64,000 nucleotides of DNA from Natrinema pallidum DSM 3751 (GCF_000337615.1 NZ_AOII01000088.1:30588-94587), one strand, 5' to 3'; positions 35,287 to 44,224 are shown, counted from the first letter of the stretch. Notes: generated from the sequence alone by a model not told the origin. Translations and numbers: made by a program.

Positions 35287-35943
35287 TCAGCCGCTCGAGT
35301 TGAGCAACCCAACCGGTCGGACGAGCCGCCCCCATACCAGTCCCAGCGCTGTCCGGACGGCCGCGAGGATGCCGGTCTCGTCCTCGTTCAGGACGTAGCC
35401 GTTGCCGACCCGTTTGATCGGGCTCGAGCCATCGTGGGTCTCGAGGACCCGGTCGAAATCGGGCTCCATGAGTCCGGTCCGATCACAGAGTTCCGCCTTC
35501 GTGAGCGGCCGGTCGGCCTCGCGCAGTGCCGCGAGCAGCCAGCGACTGTGCAGTGTGACGAGGTGGTACTCGTCGTTCGTCAGGTCGGGCTCGTCGGTCT
35601 CTGCTGTGTCGTCGTCCATCCGCCGCGCGGCCAGGCCGTCGAGGCAGATCCAGCAGCCAGCCGCCAGTAGCGCAGGACCGACCCAGCGGCTTCCCGCCCG
35701 TAACTGGACGATACCCGCCGCCACGGCGACCATCCCGAAGGCGAGCCAGCACAGCGCCGGATCGACATCGAATTCGTCGAGCGCGGCCTCGAAAACCGCT
35801 CTACCGACCACGATCCCGAGGATCGATCCGATCACGCTCGGCGCTACGCCGAGATCGACGGCCGCTCCGGTGTCGACGGCAGCGACGGCGACATCGACCG
35901 AGTCGATGCAGTCACGCAGTCGAGTTACGGACTCGAGAGCCAT
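35287..35943 (-). CDS. Membrane-associated winged-helix protein, unknown function
   Basis: 218 residues. Hydrophobic stretches at about 25-50 (LGVAPSVIGSILGIVVGRAV) and 66-105 (ALCWLAFGMVAVAAGIV and WVGPALLAAGCWICLDGLAA) precede a soluble domain. Residues about 120-190 look like a winged helix (YHLVTLHSRWLLAALREADR, then LTKAELCDRTGLMEPDFDRV and VGNGYVLNEDE). It is possibly a haloarchaeal membrane-linked regulator. It is divergent from the acyl-CoA ligase gene across 131 bases. Confidence 0.75.
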   Translation of the reverse strand: MALESVTRLRDCIDSVDVAVAAVDTGAAVDLGVAPSVIGSILGIVVGRAVFEAALDEFDVDPALCWLAFGMVAVAAGIVQLRAGSRWVGPALLAAGCWICLDGLAARRMDDDTAETDEPDLTNDEYHLVTLHSRWLLAALREADRPLTKAELCDRTGLMEPDFDRVLETHDGSSPIKRVGNGYVLNEDETGILAAVRTALGLVWGRLVRPVGLLNSSG

Positions 35944-36044
35944 CTGTCAGAGATATAATAGTCCCGCCCCTAAGTGTATCGCTCGTCACGGACCGGCTCG
36001 GCACCCCGGCTTGCTTCCGACCAGTGGGTGTTAGAGAGCTAATG

Positions 36045-36051
36045 TTTTAAA
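36045..36051 (+). promoter_or_regulatory. TATA-like box of the acyl-CoA ligase gene
   Basis: TTTTAAA lies 24-30 bases before ATG 36075, close to the archaeal consensus. Confidence 0.5.
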
Positions 36052-36074
36052 CGTGGCCGGCGGTACCACAATGC

Positions 36075-37652
36075 ATGGACCTGACGGCGATCGACGACGC
36101 TGCGCGAACGGGCAACGTCGCGAACCTGTTCGATCGGACGGCAGCCCACCACGGGGACGCACAGGCGATGGAACATCACGGCCGGCGCTGGACCCACGCG
36201 GACGTCCGCGACTGGACCGCCGAACTCGCCGGCGGGTTCCACGGGATCGGCCTCGAGCCCGGCGATCGTGCCCTGCTCTTCTTGCCGAACTGTCCGCAGT
36301 ACCTGATCGCCTCGATCGGCGCGTTCAAAGCCGGCGTCGAAATCTCGCCGGTCAATCCCCAGTACAAGCGCCGCGAAGTGGCTTATCAGTTGGCGGATAC
36401 GGACGCGAGCGCGGTCATCACCCACCCCGCACTCCGGGATGTCGTGGCCCAGGCGACCGCGGACGCCGACATGGAGCCCGCGGTGATCACCATCCGGAGC
36501 GAGGACTGGGAGCGGGATCCGGACGATCACGCGTTCGAGGAGCTGCGTGGCGAGCCGACGCTGGTCGAGCGGGCCGACGACGACGTGGCGCTGTTACCGT
36601 ACACCTCGGGGACGACCGGCGATCCGAAGGGGGTCAAGCTCACCCACGAAAATACCCGCGCACAGCTGATGTGGCCGCTGACCGCCTCGAACGTCGATGT
36701 CGAGCCAGCGGACGTCCGCAGCCTGACCTGGCTCCCCCTCTACCACATCACCGGCTTCACCCACACCGCCCTCCAGCCGCTGGTCGGCGGCGGGCGGCTC
36801 TATTTCCGGAGCGCACTCGAGTGGGACGCCCGGGAGTGTCTGCAACTCATCGAGGACGAGGGGATCACTCACTTCGTCGGCGTCACGACGATGTACGCGG
36901 ATATGGTCGAACTCGACGACTTCGGCGAGTACGATCTCACCAGCCTCGAGTCGGCCTCCGAGGGCGGTGCGAAGCTTTCGACGGCAGTTCAGGAGCGATT
37001 CGAGGAGACCGCGGGCGTCGATATCGCCGAGGGATACGGTCTCACCGAGACCCACGGCGCGACCCACACGCAGTCGGGGTCGACCTTTGGGCTGAAACAC
37101 GGGACGATCGGCCAACCGCTCCGGATGACCGACTGCAAGATCGTCGACGACTCGGGTGCGGACGTCGGCTCCGGCGAGGAGGGCGAACTCCTCGTCCGCG
37201 GCCCGCAGGTCATGGCGGGCTATCTCGAACTGCCCGAGGCGACCGCGGCCGCCTTCACCGAGAATGGATTCCTTCGCACGGGCGATATCGCCCGTCGCGA
37301 CAGGAACAACTACTACGAGATCGTCGACCGGAAGAAACACATGATCAACACCGCCGGCTACAACGTCTATCCCAGCGAACTCGAGGAGCTCATCCTGGAA
37401 CACGAGGCCGTCGCGGACGTCGCCGTCGTCGGGATTCCGGACGAGCGGCGCAACGAGGTGCCGAAGGCGTTCGTGGTTACGTCCGAGGGCGTTACTCCCG
37501 GCAGCGACGTCACCGCCGAGGAGATCACGGAGTTCTGTCTGGCGGCGGTGGCCAGCTACAAACATCCCCGCGAGGTCGAGTTCGTCGCGGAACTGCCCCG
37601 GACGACGAGCGGCAAGATTCAGAAGTACAAACTTGAGGAGCGAGCGGAGTAG
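36075..37652 (+). CDS. Acyl-CoA synthetase (AMP-forming), long/medium-chain type
   Basis: 525 residues. ANL superfamily: LLPYTSGTTGDPKGVKLTHE (P-loop, about 173-192), the core motif EGYGLTETHGATHTQS, GELLVRGPQVMAGYLE, RTGDIARRD, and the end PRTTSGKIQKYKL with the catalytic lysine. It activates a carboxylic acid, probably a fatty acid, to its CoA thioester; chain length cannot be read. It has its own promoter and converges on the MBL-fold gene. Confidence 0.9.
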   Translation: MDLTAIDDAARTGNVANLFDRTAAHHGDAQAMEHHGRRWTHADVRDWTAELAGGFHGIGLEPGDRALLFLPNCPQYLIASIGAFKAGVEISPVNPQYKRREVAYQLADTDASAVITHPALRDVVAQATADADMEPAVITIRSEDWERDPDDHAFEELRGEPTLVERADDDVALLPYTSGTTGDPKGVKLTHENTRAQLMWPLTASNVDVEPADVRSLTWLPLYHITGFTHTALQPLVGGGRLYFRSALEWDARECLQLIEDEGITHFVGVTTMYADMVELDDFGEYDLTSLESASEGGAKLSTAVQERFEETAGVDIAEGYGLTETHGATHTQSGSTFGLKHGTIGQPLRMTDCKIVDDSGADVGSGEEGELLVRGPQVMAGYLELPEATAAAFTENGFLRTGDIARRDRNNYYEIVDRKKHMINTAGYNVYPSELEELILEHEAVADVAVVGIPDERRNEVPKAFVVTSEGVTPGSDVTAEEITEFCLAAVASYKHPREVEFVAELPRTTSGKIQKYKLEERAE

Positions 37653-37673
37653 GACACCGGTTGTCTCGAGGTT

Positions 37674-38684
37674 CTACGCCGTTCTGTAGTGCCGGACGCC
37701 GTTCGCCGTCTCGAACGTGACCGCCCCCCGCCGCTTGAGAGTCCCCAGCGCCCCGAGCGTATCGAGTACCGGCGCATGATAGCGGACGGTCCCGACGCGT
37801 TCCTCGGCGATCGCACATGGCGTCGCCGGCTCGATCGCCTCGAGCGCCGTCCGCGTCTCCGCGAGCAACGTGTCCAACCGGTCCCGCGTCGTCTCGACGA
37901 CTCGCTGGGGGTCCTCGAAGACGGGGCCGTGGCCGGGGAAGACGTGTGTCGCGGACGTTCCCTGTAGTCGGTCCATGGCCTCGTAGTAGGCGTCGACGGC
38001 CTCGTAGGCACCGCGGTCGAAGCCGACGTGGAAGGCCCCAGCGCGAAACGGCTCGATGAGCGCGTCGCCGGCGAAAAGCACGTCAGTCCCCGAGACGGTC
38101 GTCTCGAAGCACAGGTGATCGATTTCGTGGCCCGGCGTTTCGAAGACCCGGAACTCGCGACCGCCGACGATGAACGGTTCGGTCGGATCGATCGGCCGGG
38201 CGCGCTCGCCGTCGACCAGTCGGCGGTCCCGGCGACGCGAGTCGAGTTCCTCCTCGAGTACCGTCTCGAGGTCGTCGTCGTACCCTGCCGATCGTGCCGT
38301 CTCCCGGAGGCCGTCGCGGACGCTGTCCAGATCGGTCTCGAGCCGGGCGAGCCCCGCTTTCGGTGCGTGAACCGTCGCGCCGGCCGCCCGGAGCGTGGGG
38401 AGTTGGCCGATGTGGTCGCTGTGGATGTGGGTCACGAGAACGTGGTCGATGTCGGCCGGGACGGCGTCGACTGCGGCGAGTCCCTCGCGCAGCTCCGTCT
38501 CGCCGACGCGGTCCGAGCCGCCGGTCTCGTCGGGCGCGCCCGCGTCGATCAGGATCGGTTCGGGTCCCTCGAGCAGGTAGGCGGCGACGTGTTTGGGCGG
38601 CCAGGGAACGTCGAACTCGAGGCGATGGATCCGCGAGCAGGCGGTCTCCAGACGAGCGCCACCGCAGGAAGCATCGGGAGTCAT
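37674..38684 (-). CDS. Metallo-beta-lactamase-fold hydrolase
   Basis: 336 residues. The metal site HIHSDHIG (HxHxDH, about residues 86-93), GHEIDHLCFE and FPGHGPVF are intact, and LFAGDALI supplies the bridging Asp. After the core, residues about 270-335 look like a helical winged-helix-type cap (LGALGTLKRRGAVTFETANG), as in the LACTB2-like branch. The substrate is unknown, perhaps a thioester or nucleotide. Its start lies head-to-head with tfe, 243 bases away. Confidence 0.88.
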   Translation of the reverse strand: MTPDASCGGARLETACSRIHRLEFDVPWPPKHVAAYLLEGPEPILIDAGAPDETGGSDRVGETELREGLAAVDAVPADIDHVLVTHIHSDHIGQLPTLRAAGATVHAPKAGLARLETDLDSVRDGLRETARSAGYDDDLETVLEEELDSRRRDRRLVDGERARPIDPTEPFIVGGREFRVFETPGHEIDHLCFETTVSGTDVLFAGDALIEPFRAGAFHVGFDRGAYEAVDAYYEAMDRLQGTSATHVFPGHGPVFEDPQRVVETTRDRLDTLLAETRTALEAIEPATPCAIAEERVGTVRYHAPVLDTLGALGTLKRRGAVTFETANGVRHYRTA

Positions 38685-38896
38685 TGTCTCGAAAAGGCCG
38701 AGCCAGCATCATAAGCATCGCGCTCGAACGCGCCGGCGGTCGTGTCGGTCAGCCCCTTCCCGCCCTGTCGAGAGAGGTTTTCGGACTGCTTTTGCCGCCT
38801 TCCGCCGACGGATATGGCTCTCGGCAGCGGTGGCTGCCGTCGGTTCTACGCAGGCGACCGATACGCGTGTCACGGGGGCGGGTCCACTTGGCAAGC

Positions 38897-38902
38897 TTTA
38901 AT
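38897..38902 (+). promoter_or_regulatory. TATA-like box of tfe
   Basis: TTTAAT lies 26-31 bases before ATG 38928 and supports that start over upstream in-frame ATGs. Confidence 0.5.
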
Positions 38903-38927
38903 GGCTCCATGCCGTTACATTCGGGTA

Positions 38928-39452
38928 ATGGCTTTTGAGGACCTGCTCGAGGACCCGGTGATCCAGAAATATTTGCACGAGCTGGTCGGTCCCAAGGGGA
39001 TGCCCGTCGCGGCGGCCCCCCCTGACGGCGAGGTGACCGACGAGGAGCTCGCGGAGGAACTCGACCTCGAGTTGAACGACGTGCGGCGCGCGCTGTTCAT
39101 TCTCTATGAGAACGATCTCGCCACGTATCGGCGACTGCGCGACGAGGACTCGGGGTGGCTGACCTATCTCTGGACCTTCGAGTACGACAACATCCCTGAG
39201 AACTTGGAAGAGGAGATGTATCGGCTCCACGAGGCCCTCGACGAGCGCCGGGAATACGAGCGTAACCACGAGTTCTACCTCTGTGAGATCTGCTCTATCC
39301 GGTTCGAGTTCGGCGAGGCGATGGACTTCAACTTCGAGTGTCCCGAATGTGGCTCGCCGCTGGAATCGATGGATAACAACCGCCTGGTCGACGCGATGGA
39401 CGACCGCCTCGACGCCCTCGAGGACGAACTCAACATCGACGCGGACGCCTAA
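38928..39452 (+). CDS. tfe: Transcription initiation factor TFE (TFIIE alpha homologue)
   Basis: 174 residues from ATG 38928 (MAFEDLLEDPVIQKYLHELV). The N-terminal winged helix (EVTDEELAEELDLELNDVRR, then ALFILYENDLATYRR) is followed by a coiled helix and a zinc ribbon with CEIC (about 120) and CPEC (about 142). It helps promoter opening by binding RNA polymerase and TBP. Its stop overlaps the start of DUF2110 by one base, a conserved haloarchaeal pair. Confidence 0.95.
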   Translation: MAFEDLLEDPVIQKYLHELVGPKGMPVAAAPPDGEVTDEELAEELDLELNDVRRALFILYENDLATYRRLRDEDSGWLTYLWTFEYDNIPENLEEEMYRLHEALDERREYERNHEFYLCEICSIRFEFGEAMDFNFECPECGSPLESMDNNRLVDAMDDRLDALEDELNIDADA

Positions 39453-40138
39453 TGGTCGTACTTGCAACGAAACTCTACGTCGAAGGCGAGGCCCGCGAGC
39501 GATCGCTGGATTCGCTGCGCTCGCTGGTGACCAACGAGATCGGCGAACTCGACGCGGAGTTCGAGATCGGAATTCGTCACGACGACTTCCCGTCGGTAAC
39601 GATCGAAGGCGACGACGCCACCGTCGCGCGTAACGTCCTCCGCGAGGAGTTCGGCGAGATCGTCCCCGATCTGCAGGCCGGCGACACTTACGTCGGCACC
39701 CTCGAGTCCTGGGACGAAGACGGGTTCGTTCTCGACGCCGGACAGGGTGACGGCGTCCGGATCCCGACCGACGAACTCGGGCTCGGCCCGGGGTCGGCGA
39801 CGCAGATCCGCGAGCGCTACGGACTGGTCCAGCACCTGCCCCTGGAGTTCGTCTACGGCGGTGACGACGGCGAGGAGCCGTCGCGACTCGCCGAGGCAGA
39901 GCAGGATCGCCTCTACGAGTGGACCCGCGGCGACGGTCGGCTCAACGTCAACAGCGCGACGCGGGCGGAAGTCCGCGCCACGCTCAACCGTGCGGGGCAC
40001 GCACAGGACTACGTCACCGTCGAGCGACTCGGGCTGCTCGAGCAGAGCGTCATCTGTACCGAAAACACCGATCCGCCCGGACTGCTCGCGAGCGTGGGCG
40101 AGTATCTCCCGGCCGAACTCCGCTGTGTCGTTCCCTAG
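39452..40138 (+). CDS. DUF2110 family protein
   Basis: 228 residues. It begins MVVLATKLYVEGEARERSLD, as in DUF2110. The middle (GDTYVGTLESWDEDGFVLDA) looks like a small OB- or RNA-binding beta domain, and the end LPAELRCVVP is conserved. The family is archaeal, linked to tfe, and of unknown function, possibly RNA-related. It overlaps tfe by one base and is followed by the lipoprotein gene after a single base. Confidence 0.85.
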   Translation: MVVLATKLYVEGEARERSLDSLRSLVTNEIGELDAEFEIGIRHDDFPSVTIEGDDATVARNVLREEFGEIVPDLQAGDTYVGTLESWDEDGFVLDAGQGDGVRIPTDELGLGPGSATQIRERYGLVQHLPLEFVYGGDDGEEPSRLAEAEQDRLYEWTRGDGRLNVNSATRAEVRATLNRAGHAQDYVTVERLGLLEQSVICTENTDPPGLLASVGEYLPAELRCVVP

Positions 40139-40139
40139 T

Positions 40140-40910
40140 ATGAATCGACGGCTCGTTCTCGCGGCACTCGCGATCGCGCTGCTCGCGACACTAGCGGGCT
40201 GTTCGGCGCTTTCCGGCGGCATTTCGGACGAACAGCTCGATCGGGACGGGAACTACAGCGAGTTGCGTGACAGCGAGGCGGACGTCGCGATCGATCTCGA
40301 GGACGGCAATCTGATCAGCGACGGCGAATTCCGGGCGGTCTACGATCTCAACGGGTCCGAAGAACTGTCGCTGTACCGGTCTACGCTCTTCCGCGAGGAA
40401 CCCTTGGAGATCAACAGCGTCCGCTACTGGTATCCCAACGGGACCGAGCTCACGGGCTCGGAACTCGATGTCGAACAGGGTCGGTCGGAGACGACCGTCC
40501 AGGTACCCGACGAGAACGGGACGCTCGCGTTCTCCGGCGACGCCGGCCGGAAGACGTTCCAGTTGCCGGCCTACGTCGAGGGGTCGTACGAAGTGACGGT
40601 TCCGGAGGGGCATCGGACGTCGAACTTCCTGTTCGGTGATGTCTCGCCCAACGAGTACGAACGGGAGGTCGTCGACGGCCGCGAGCGCCTTTCCTGGGAC
40701 GACCTCGACAGCACGATCTCGCTCCGGTACTACCTCGCGCGGGACGTACCCCTGTTCCTCGGCCTCATCGGCGTCGTCGTCCTGCTCGGCGGCGTTGGCA
40801 TCGGCTACTACTACCGCCAAGTCAAGCGACTCCAAAAGGAGCGCGAGGAGTTCGGTCTCGATATCGACACCGACGATGACTCGGACGGCGGCCCACCCGG
40901 ACTCCTGTGA
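40140..40910 (+). CDS. DUF5803 family membrane lipoprotein
   Basis: 256 residues from ATG 40140. The signal peptide has RRLVLAALAIALLATLAGC with the lipobox Cys21. A beta-rich outer domain follows, then a C-terminal transmembrane helix (LFLGLIGVVVLLGGVGIGYY, about 200-222) and a short charged tail inside the cell (YRQVKRLQKEREEFGLDI). Being anchored at both ends is typical of the DUF5803 proteins next to DUF2110. The function is unknown. Confidence 0.85.
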   Translation: MNRRLVLAALAIALLATLAGCSALSGGISDEQLDRDGNYSELRDSEADVAIDLEDGNLISDGEFRAVYDLNGSEELSLYRSTLFREEPLEINSVRYWYPNGTELTGSELDVEQGRSETTVQVPDENGTLAFSGDAGRKTFQLPAYVEGSYEVTVPEGHRTSNFLFGDVSPNEYEREVVDGRERLSWDDLDSTISLRYYLARDVPLFLGLIGVVVLLGGVGIGYYYRQVKRLQKEREEFGLDIDTDDDSDGGPPGLL

Positions 40911-41067
40911 AGCCCGCGGGGACGAGCGGATCGAGACGCTGCGGGTCTCAGTGTGACGGACCGCATCGATTTCCGCCCGCCCCCGAGAGACCACTCTCGT
41001 TTTGCCCGTCGAACCCGGGCGATCGCTCGTCGGTTCCGGTCCTCGGCCCGGCACCCGGACGTTACCC

Positions 41068-41160
41068 GTGAATCGCCTGCTCGTCGAGCCAGATGACTTC
41101 GCGTTCGTCGATCTCGAGCCGTCCCCTGACGTGGCGCGTCCGTATCGGTCTTTCTACAAG
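41068..41160 (+). pseudogene. Possible gene fragment cut by the IS element
   Basis: From GTG 41068 a coding-like stretch (VNRLLVEPDDFAFVDLEPSP, then DVARPYRSFYK) runs straight into the left end of the IS1341-type element. The composition resembles a protein start and no continuation is seen after the element at 42708. The remaining bases from 40911 hold no other feature. It may be a relic or chance. Confidence 0.3.
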
Positions 41161-41168
41161 CAGGGAAT

Positions 41169-41186
41169 CCCGCCCTTTAGGGCGGG
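41169..41186 (+). repeat. Left-end hairpin of the IS1341-type element
   Basis: A seven-base-pair stem CCCGCCC / GGGCGGG with loop TTTA, the single-stranded recognition structure of IS200/IS605 ends. Confidence 0.75.
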
Positions 41187-41215
41187 AGGGAATGCGACAC
41201 GGTGCTGACCAACGG

Positions 41216-41353
41216 CTACTCGGTGGCCGGGCCGGAATCCAACTCCCGCTGTGCGTGGAGTAGCATACCCTTCCACGTCAGCCCGTGGCGCTTCTTCGTC
41301 TCTTTCAGCGACTCGTACTGTTCTTCGTCTACCTCGAAGTTGATGTGTGGCAT
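41216..41353 (-). CDS. Small tnpB-associated protein, ribbon-helix-helix-like (45 aa)
   Basis: An ATG at 41351-41353 on the minus strand opens a 45-residue frame ending at TAG 41216-41218. The product begins MPHINFEVDEEQYESLKETK and continues with a second helix (LTWKGMLLHAQREL). A beta strand followed by two helices is the layout of ribbon-helix-helix DNA-binding proteins. I recall similar short proteins beside haloarchaeal IS1341 tnpB genes. It is divergent from tnpB across 54 bases and could control it or the element; that role is inference. Confidence 0.65.
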   Translation of the reverse strand: MPHINFEVDEEQYESLKETKKRHGLTWKGMLLHAQRELDSGPATE

Positions 41354-41407
41354 AAGTCATTCTCGCACTCCGGCACACTTAACTTTGTCTACGCTCTATC
41401 TACGGGT

Positions 41408-42643
41408 GTGTCCGAGACGGTGGCGAAGACGCTACAGGCCACGCTCGTCACACCCACCACGGGCAAAGAGCAACGCCTACAGCGACTCTTAGACACTTAC
41501 CGCGAAGCGCTCCACGACGCCTTCGACAACAAGGCTGACACAATGTCAGCCGTCAACGACATTGTGACGCCCTACGACCTGCCGTACCAAGCAAAAGACG
41601 CGCTCAAATCCTACGTCCCGAAACTCCGTTCGACGTACAACGCCGAGGAGTTGGACGACGAGCATCCGCTTCGACTCGTCAATCGGGCCGCGAAGTTCGA
41701 CTACTCCGACGAGCGCGAACACGGCTTCGTGTGGCAGGCCCCGCAACCCGGACGCGGGACGAACTTCTGGATTCCACTCCGTATCAACCCGGAGCAAGAA
41801 TCCCTATGGTTCGACCTGCTCTCCGAAGATGCGACGGTGGGCGAGTTGCGGCTACAGCGACACCGCATGTCGTGGGAGTTGCACGTCACCGCCGAGTACC
41901 CGGTCGAAGAACCGACCGATTCGGACGACCCGACGTACATCGGTTTCGACGTAGGCGAGAGCGCGTTGATTACGGGCTGTGCCCTCAAACGCGACGTGCC
42001 ACGGAAGCCGATGCTCGTCAGCGGCAGTCGAGCGCGACACCTTCGCAAAGAAATGTTCACCACGCTCCGGCGGCTACAGTCGAGAGACGCTGCCGAGTGG
42101 CGCGTGGACGAACGATTCGATCACTACCAAAACTCCCTGACGGATGTTGTCGAGAAGGCGTCTCGGCAGGCCGTCGAATACGCCCAACAGTTCGAGAATC
42201 CCGTTATCGTCCTCGAAGACTTGTCGTACATCCGAGAGCGGTTGGACTGCGGGAAGTTCATGAACCGGCGGCTTCACGCGTGGGCGTTCGCCCGGCTACA
42301 GGGTCGAATCGAGGACAAAGCGACCGAGGCAGGCATTCGCGTCGAGTACATCAACGCGGCGTACACTTCACAAACCTGCTACGCCTGCAACCGGCTCGGT
42401 CGGCGGAAAGAGCAAGCGGAGTTCGTGTGTCCGCACGACGACTGCCACGTTTCCGAGTTCCAAGCAGATATTAACGCGGCGGCGAACATCGCCGGTCGCG
42501 CTAACCCGTGGGGAGAGAGCGTTCCTTGGGAACCGGAACGCGATGACTCACCTCGGGATAGGAGCGCCTGTGACAGCGCCACAGTCCACCGGGAGACGAG
42601 CGAGAAATCCTCGCAGATGACGCTCTCGGCGTACTCGGACTGA
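41408..42643 (+). CDS. tnpB: TnpB, RNA-guided nuclease of the IS1341-type element
   Basis: 411 residues from GTG 41408 (VSETVAKTLQATLVTPTTGK); the open frame upstream is antisense to the small divergent gene. The RuvC-like triad is intact: Asp181 (GFDVGES), Glu270 (VLEDLSYI) and Asp354 (QADINAAANIAG). The zinc finger has TCYAC and VCPHDDC. TnpB proteins of IS200/IS605 elements cut DNA guided by an RNA made from the element's right end. After the last domain a 35-residue acidic, Ser-rich tail overlaps that RNA region. No frameshift is seen, so the nuclease is probably active. Confidence 0.92.
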   Translation: MSETVAKTLQATLVTPTTGKEQRLQRLLDTYREALHDAFDNKADTMSAVNDIVTPYDLPYQAKDALKSYVPKLRSTYNAEELDDEHPLRLVNRAAKFDYSDEREHGFVWQAPQPGRGTNFWIPLRINPEQESLWFDLLSEDATVGELRLQRHRMSWELHVTAEYPVEEPTDSDDPTYIGFDVGESALITGCALKRDVPRKPMLVSGSRARHLRKEMFTTLRRLQSRDAAEWRVDERFDHYQNSLTDVVEKASRQAVEYAQQFENPVIVLEDLSYIRERLDCGKFMNRRLHAWAFARLQGRIEDKATEAGIRVEYINAAYTSQTCYACNRLGRRKEQAEFVCPHDDCHVSEFQADINAAANIAGRANPWGESVPWEPERDDSPRDRSACDSATVHRETSEKSSQMTLSAYSD

Positions 42644-42707
42644 AACCTGCCAAGCTGGATTCCCACCGTGTGGGAAGCCCCGCCGTTCACGGCGGGGAGG
42701 ATGTCAC
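42590..42707 (+). ncRNA. Putative right-end guide RNA (omega RNA) of TnpB
   Basis: The region covers the end of tnpB and the right end of the element. Two stems are visible: TCCCAC-CGT-GTGGGA at 42661-42675 and CCCCGCCG-TTCA-CGGCGGGG at 42678-42697. In studied IS605 elements the guide RNA ends at the right boundary and reads into the flank, so the guide here would start near 42708. The 5' limit is arbitrary. Confidence 0.45.
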
Positions 42708-42903
42708 TTCGCCTAACGGATGGGTGGACGGGAAATAAGCGTTCTGATAGGCAATATGTTCGCGCGGGATACACTTGAGAGCCCCGAGTGAGCGATCGCG
42801 CCGACCGGCGACGTCGTTCCCGTCGAGCGACGAAACGCGTGCGATCGGGTTCGGTCCGCGACCGAAGCTATCAACGAACGGAACAATCACGGTGGAGTCA
42901 ACG

Positions 42904-42910
42904 TTTTATT
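42904..42910 (+). promoter_or_regulatory. TATA-like box of the chemotaxis operon
   Basis: TTTTATT lies 28-34 bases before ATG 42938 of cheW. The 194 bases between the IS end and this box show nothing else that I can name. Confidence 0.5.
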
Positions 42911-42937
42911 GGTGGAACCTGATACACGAACAGGACC

Positions 42938-43726
42938 ATGGCCCCGGACCTCTCGGAAAAACTTCTCGGACTCGATATCGACGACGCCGATCGGAGCGGC
43001 GATGCAGCCACCGGCGACGGCGAGGAGGAACTCCATCTCCAGTTTCTCTTCGTCGGCCTCGGCGAACACCGGCTCGCGCTGCCGGTCGGCGCGGTCAGGA
43101 CCATCACCGAACCGCCGACGGAACTCACTCGAGTCCCGCGGTCACCCCCGGCTATCGAGGGACTGATGGACCTCCGCGGGGAGGTCACCGCGGTTATCGA
43201 CCCCTCCGTTCACTTTCCCGTCACCGAATCCCGGTCGGGGCGTGAGCGACTCCTCGTGCTCGACCGGGCGAGCGACCAGCAATCGGTTGCGATCCGGGTC
43301 GACGAGGTTATCGGCGTCGAGTCGGTCCCCGAAAACAACATCTTCGACGAGGATACCGTCGAGAACAGCGATCTCTCCGGCGATGTCCTCGAGCATCCCC
43401 TGATCGCCGCGCTCGTTACACAGGAACGGGAACTACACACCGATGCCGACGATGGCGCAACGGACGACGCCACCGACACGACGGCCGGACCCGCACTCGG
43501 CGGCCCTGCGGGGACGGGCGGATCGACGGCGCTGTCGTCGGCACGCGGGATGAGCGGTGGCATCGAGGAGTCGATGGGGGAGGCCTTCGAGGTCGAACCG
43601 ACCGACGACGCGGCCGCCGAACCGGCCCAAGAGGAAGACGACGATTCGACGCGGGAAGTCGTCGTCGAGGCGACTGCACTGATCGATGTCAACAAACTGT
43701 TACTAGCGACCGGGCAGTCGCAATAA
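42938..43726 (+). CDS. cheW: Chemotaxis coupling protein CheW
   Basis: 262 residues. The CheW fold occupies residues about 25-165: LQFLFVGLGEHRLALPVGAV, IEGLMDLRGEVTAVIDPSVH and VAIRVDEVIGVESV. It links receptors (transducers) to CheA. The last 100 residues are a disordered acidic tail (TDDATDTTAGPALGG and AAAEPAQEEDDDS) ending in a short ordered segment (ATALIDVNKLLLATGQ), which makes it longer than a usual CheW of about 150-170 residues. It is first in the operon and precedes cheY by 135 bases. Confidence 0.92.
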   Translation: MAPDLSEKLLGLDIDDADRSGDAATGDGEEELHLQFLFVGLGEHRLALPVGAVRTITEPPTELTRVPRSPPAIEGLMDLRGEVTAVIDPSVHFPVTESRSGRERLLVLDRASDQQSVAIRVDEVIGVESVPENNIFDEDTVENSDLSGDVLEHPLIAALVTQERELHTDADDGATDDATDTTAGPALGGPAGTGGSTALSSARGMSGGIEESMGEAFEVEPTDDAAAEPAQEEDDDSTREVVVEATALIDVNKLLLATGQSQ

Positions 43727-43861
43727 TTGCCGCATCCTGCGGATCGGGATCCCCCACGGTGACTGGGCTCTCCGGGGCGTATTCAACGCTTATCACGTCT
43801 GATAATCGAGAGACAGCATTTATGGTAGTTGTATCTCTACGAGAGTTTGGTGTACTACTGA

Positions 43862-44224
43862 ATGTCGACAGGGGTGCTCATCGTGGACGACTCTCATTTT
43901 ATGCGGAATCTATTGCGCCAGATCTTGGAACAAGATTACCGCATTCTCGGAGAGGCGTCCAACGGCGCTGAGGCCGTTAAACTGTACAAAGAACACGATC
44001 CCGACATCGTGATGATGGACATCGTGATGCCCAAATGCAACGGCATCAAGGCGACCGCGGCGATCAAGAAGATCGACCCGGACGCCCGCGTCATCATGTG
44101 TACGAGTGTCGGACAGCGTGAGAAAATGAAACTCGCCGTGAAAGCTGGCGCGGACGGCTACGTCACGAAACCGTTCGAGGAACCCAGCGTCAGAAAGGCC
44201 CTTTCAGACGTCGTCGCTGCATGA
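43862..44224 (+). CDS. cheY: Chemotaxis response regulator CheY
   Basis: 120 residues, a single receiver domain. It has VDDSHFMRNLL (acidic pair), the phospho-Asp in MMDIVMPKCNG, Thr/Ser in CTSVGQ and Lys in GYVTKPFEEP. Phospho-CheY acts on the archaellum motor, in archaea through adaptor proteins. TTTAT at 43819-43823 could be its own TATA box, about 40 bases upstream. It overlaps cheB by ATGA. Confidence 0.95.
   Translation: MSTGVLIVDDSHFMRNLLRQILEQDYRILGEASNGAEAVKLYKEHDPDIVMMDIVMPKCNGIKATAAIKKIDPDARVIMCTSVGQREKMKLAVKAGADGYVTKPFEEPSVRKALSDVVAA

Larger units (their letters stand above)
41155..42707 (+). mobile_element. IS1341-type (IS200/IS605 family) insertion element, tnpA-less
   Basis: About 1.55 kb bounded by subterminal hairpins: CCCGCCC-TTTA-GGGCGGG at 41169-41186 on the left and CCCCGCCG-TTCA-CGGCGGGG at 42678-42697 on the right. 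These positions and sequences are typical of haloarchaeal IS1341 elements. It carries tnpB and a small divergent gene but no Y1 transposase (tnpA), so it would need one in trans. No target duplication is expected for this family. Exact ends are approximate within about 10 bases. Confidence 0.85.

Noticed and set aside
36053..37636. 527-codon plus-strand frame overlapping the acyl-CoA ligase in another phase
   Set aside because: Arg/Gly-rich translation with no motif; the ligase frame has all family motifs and a TATA box.
42678..42697. Hairpin considered as a rho-independent terminator for tnpB
   Set aside because: No T-run follows, and the hairpin position and sequence match the right end of an IS1341-type element.
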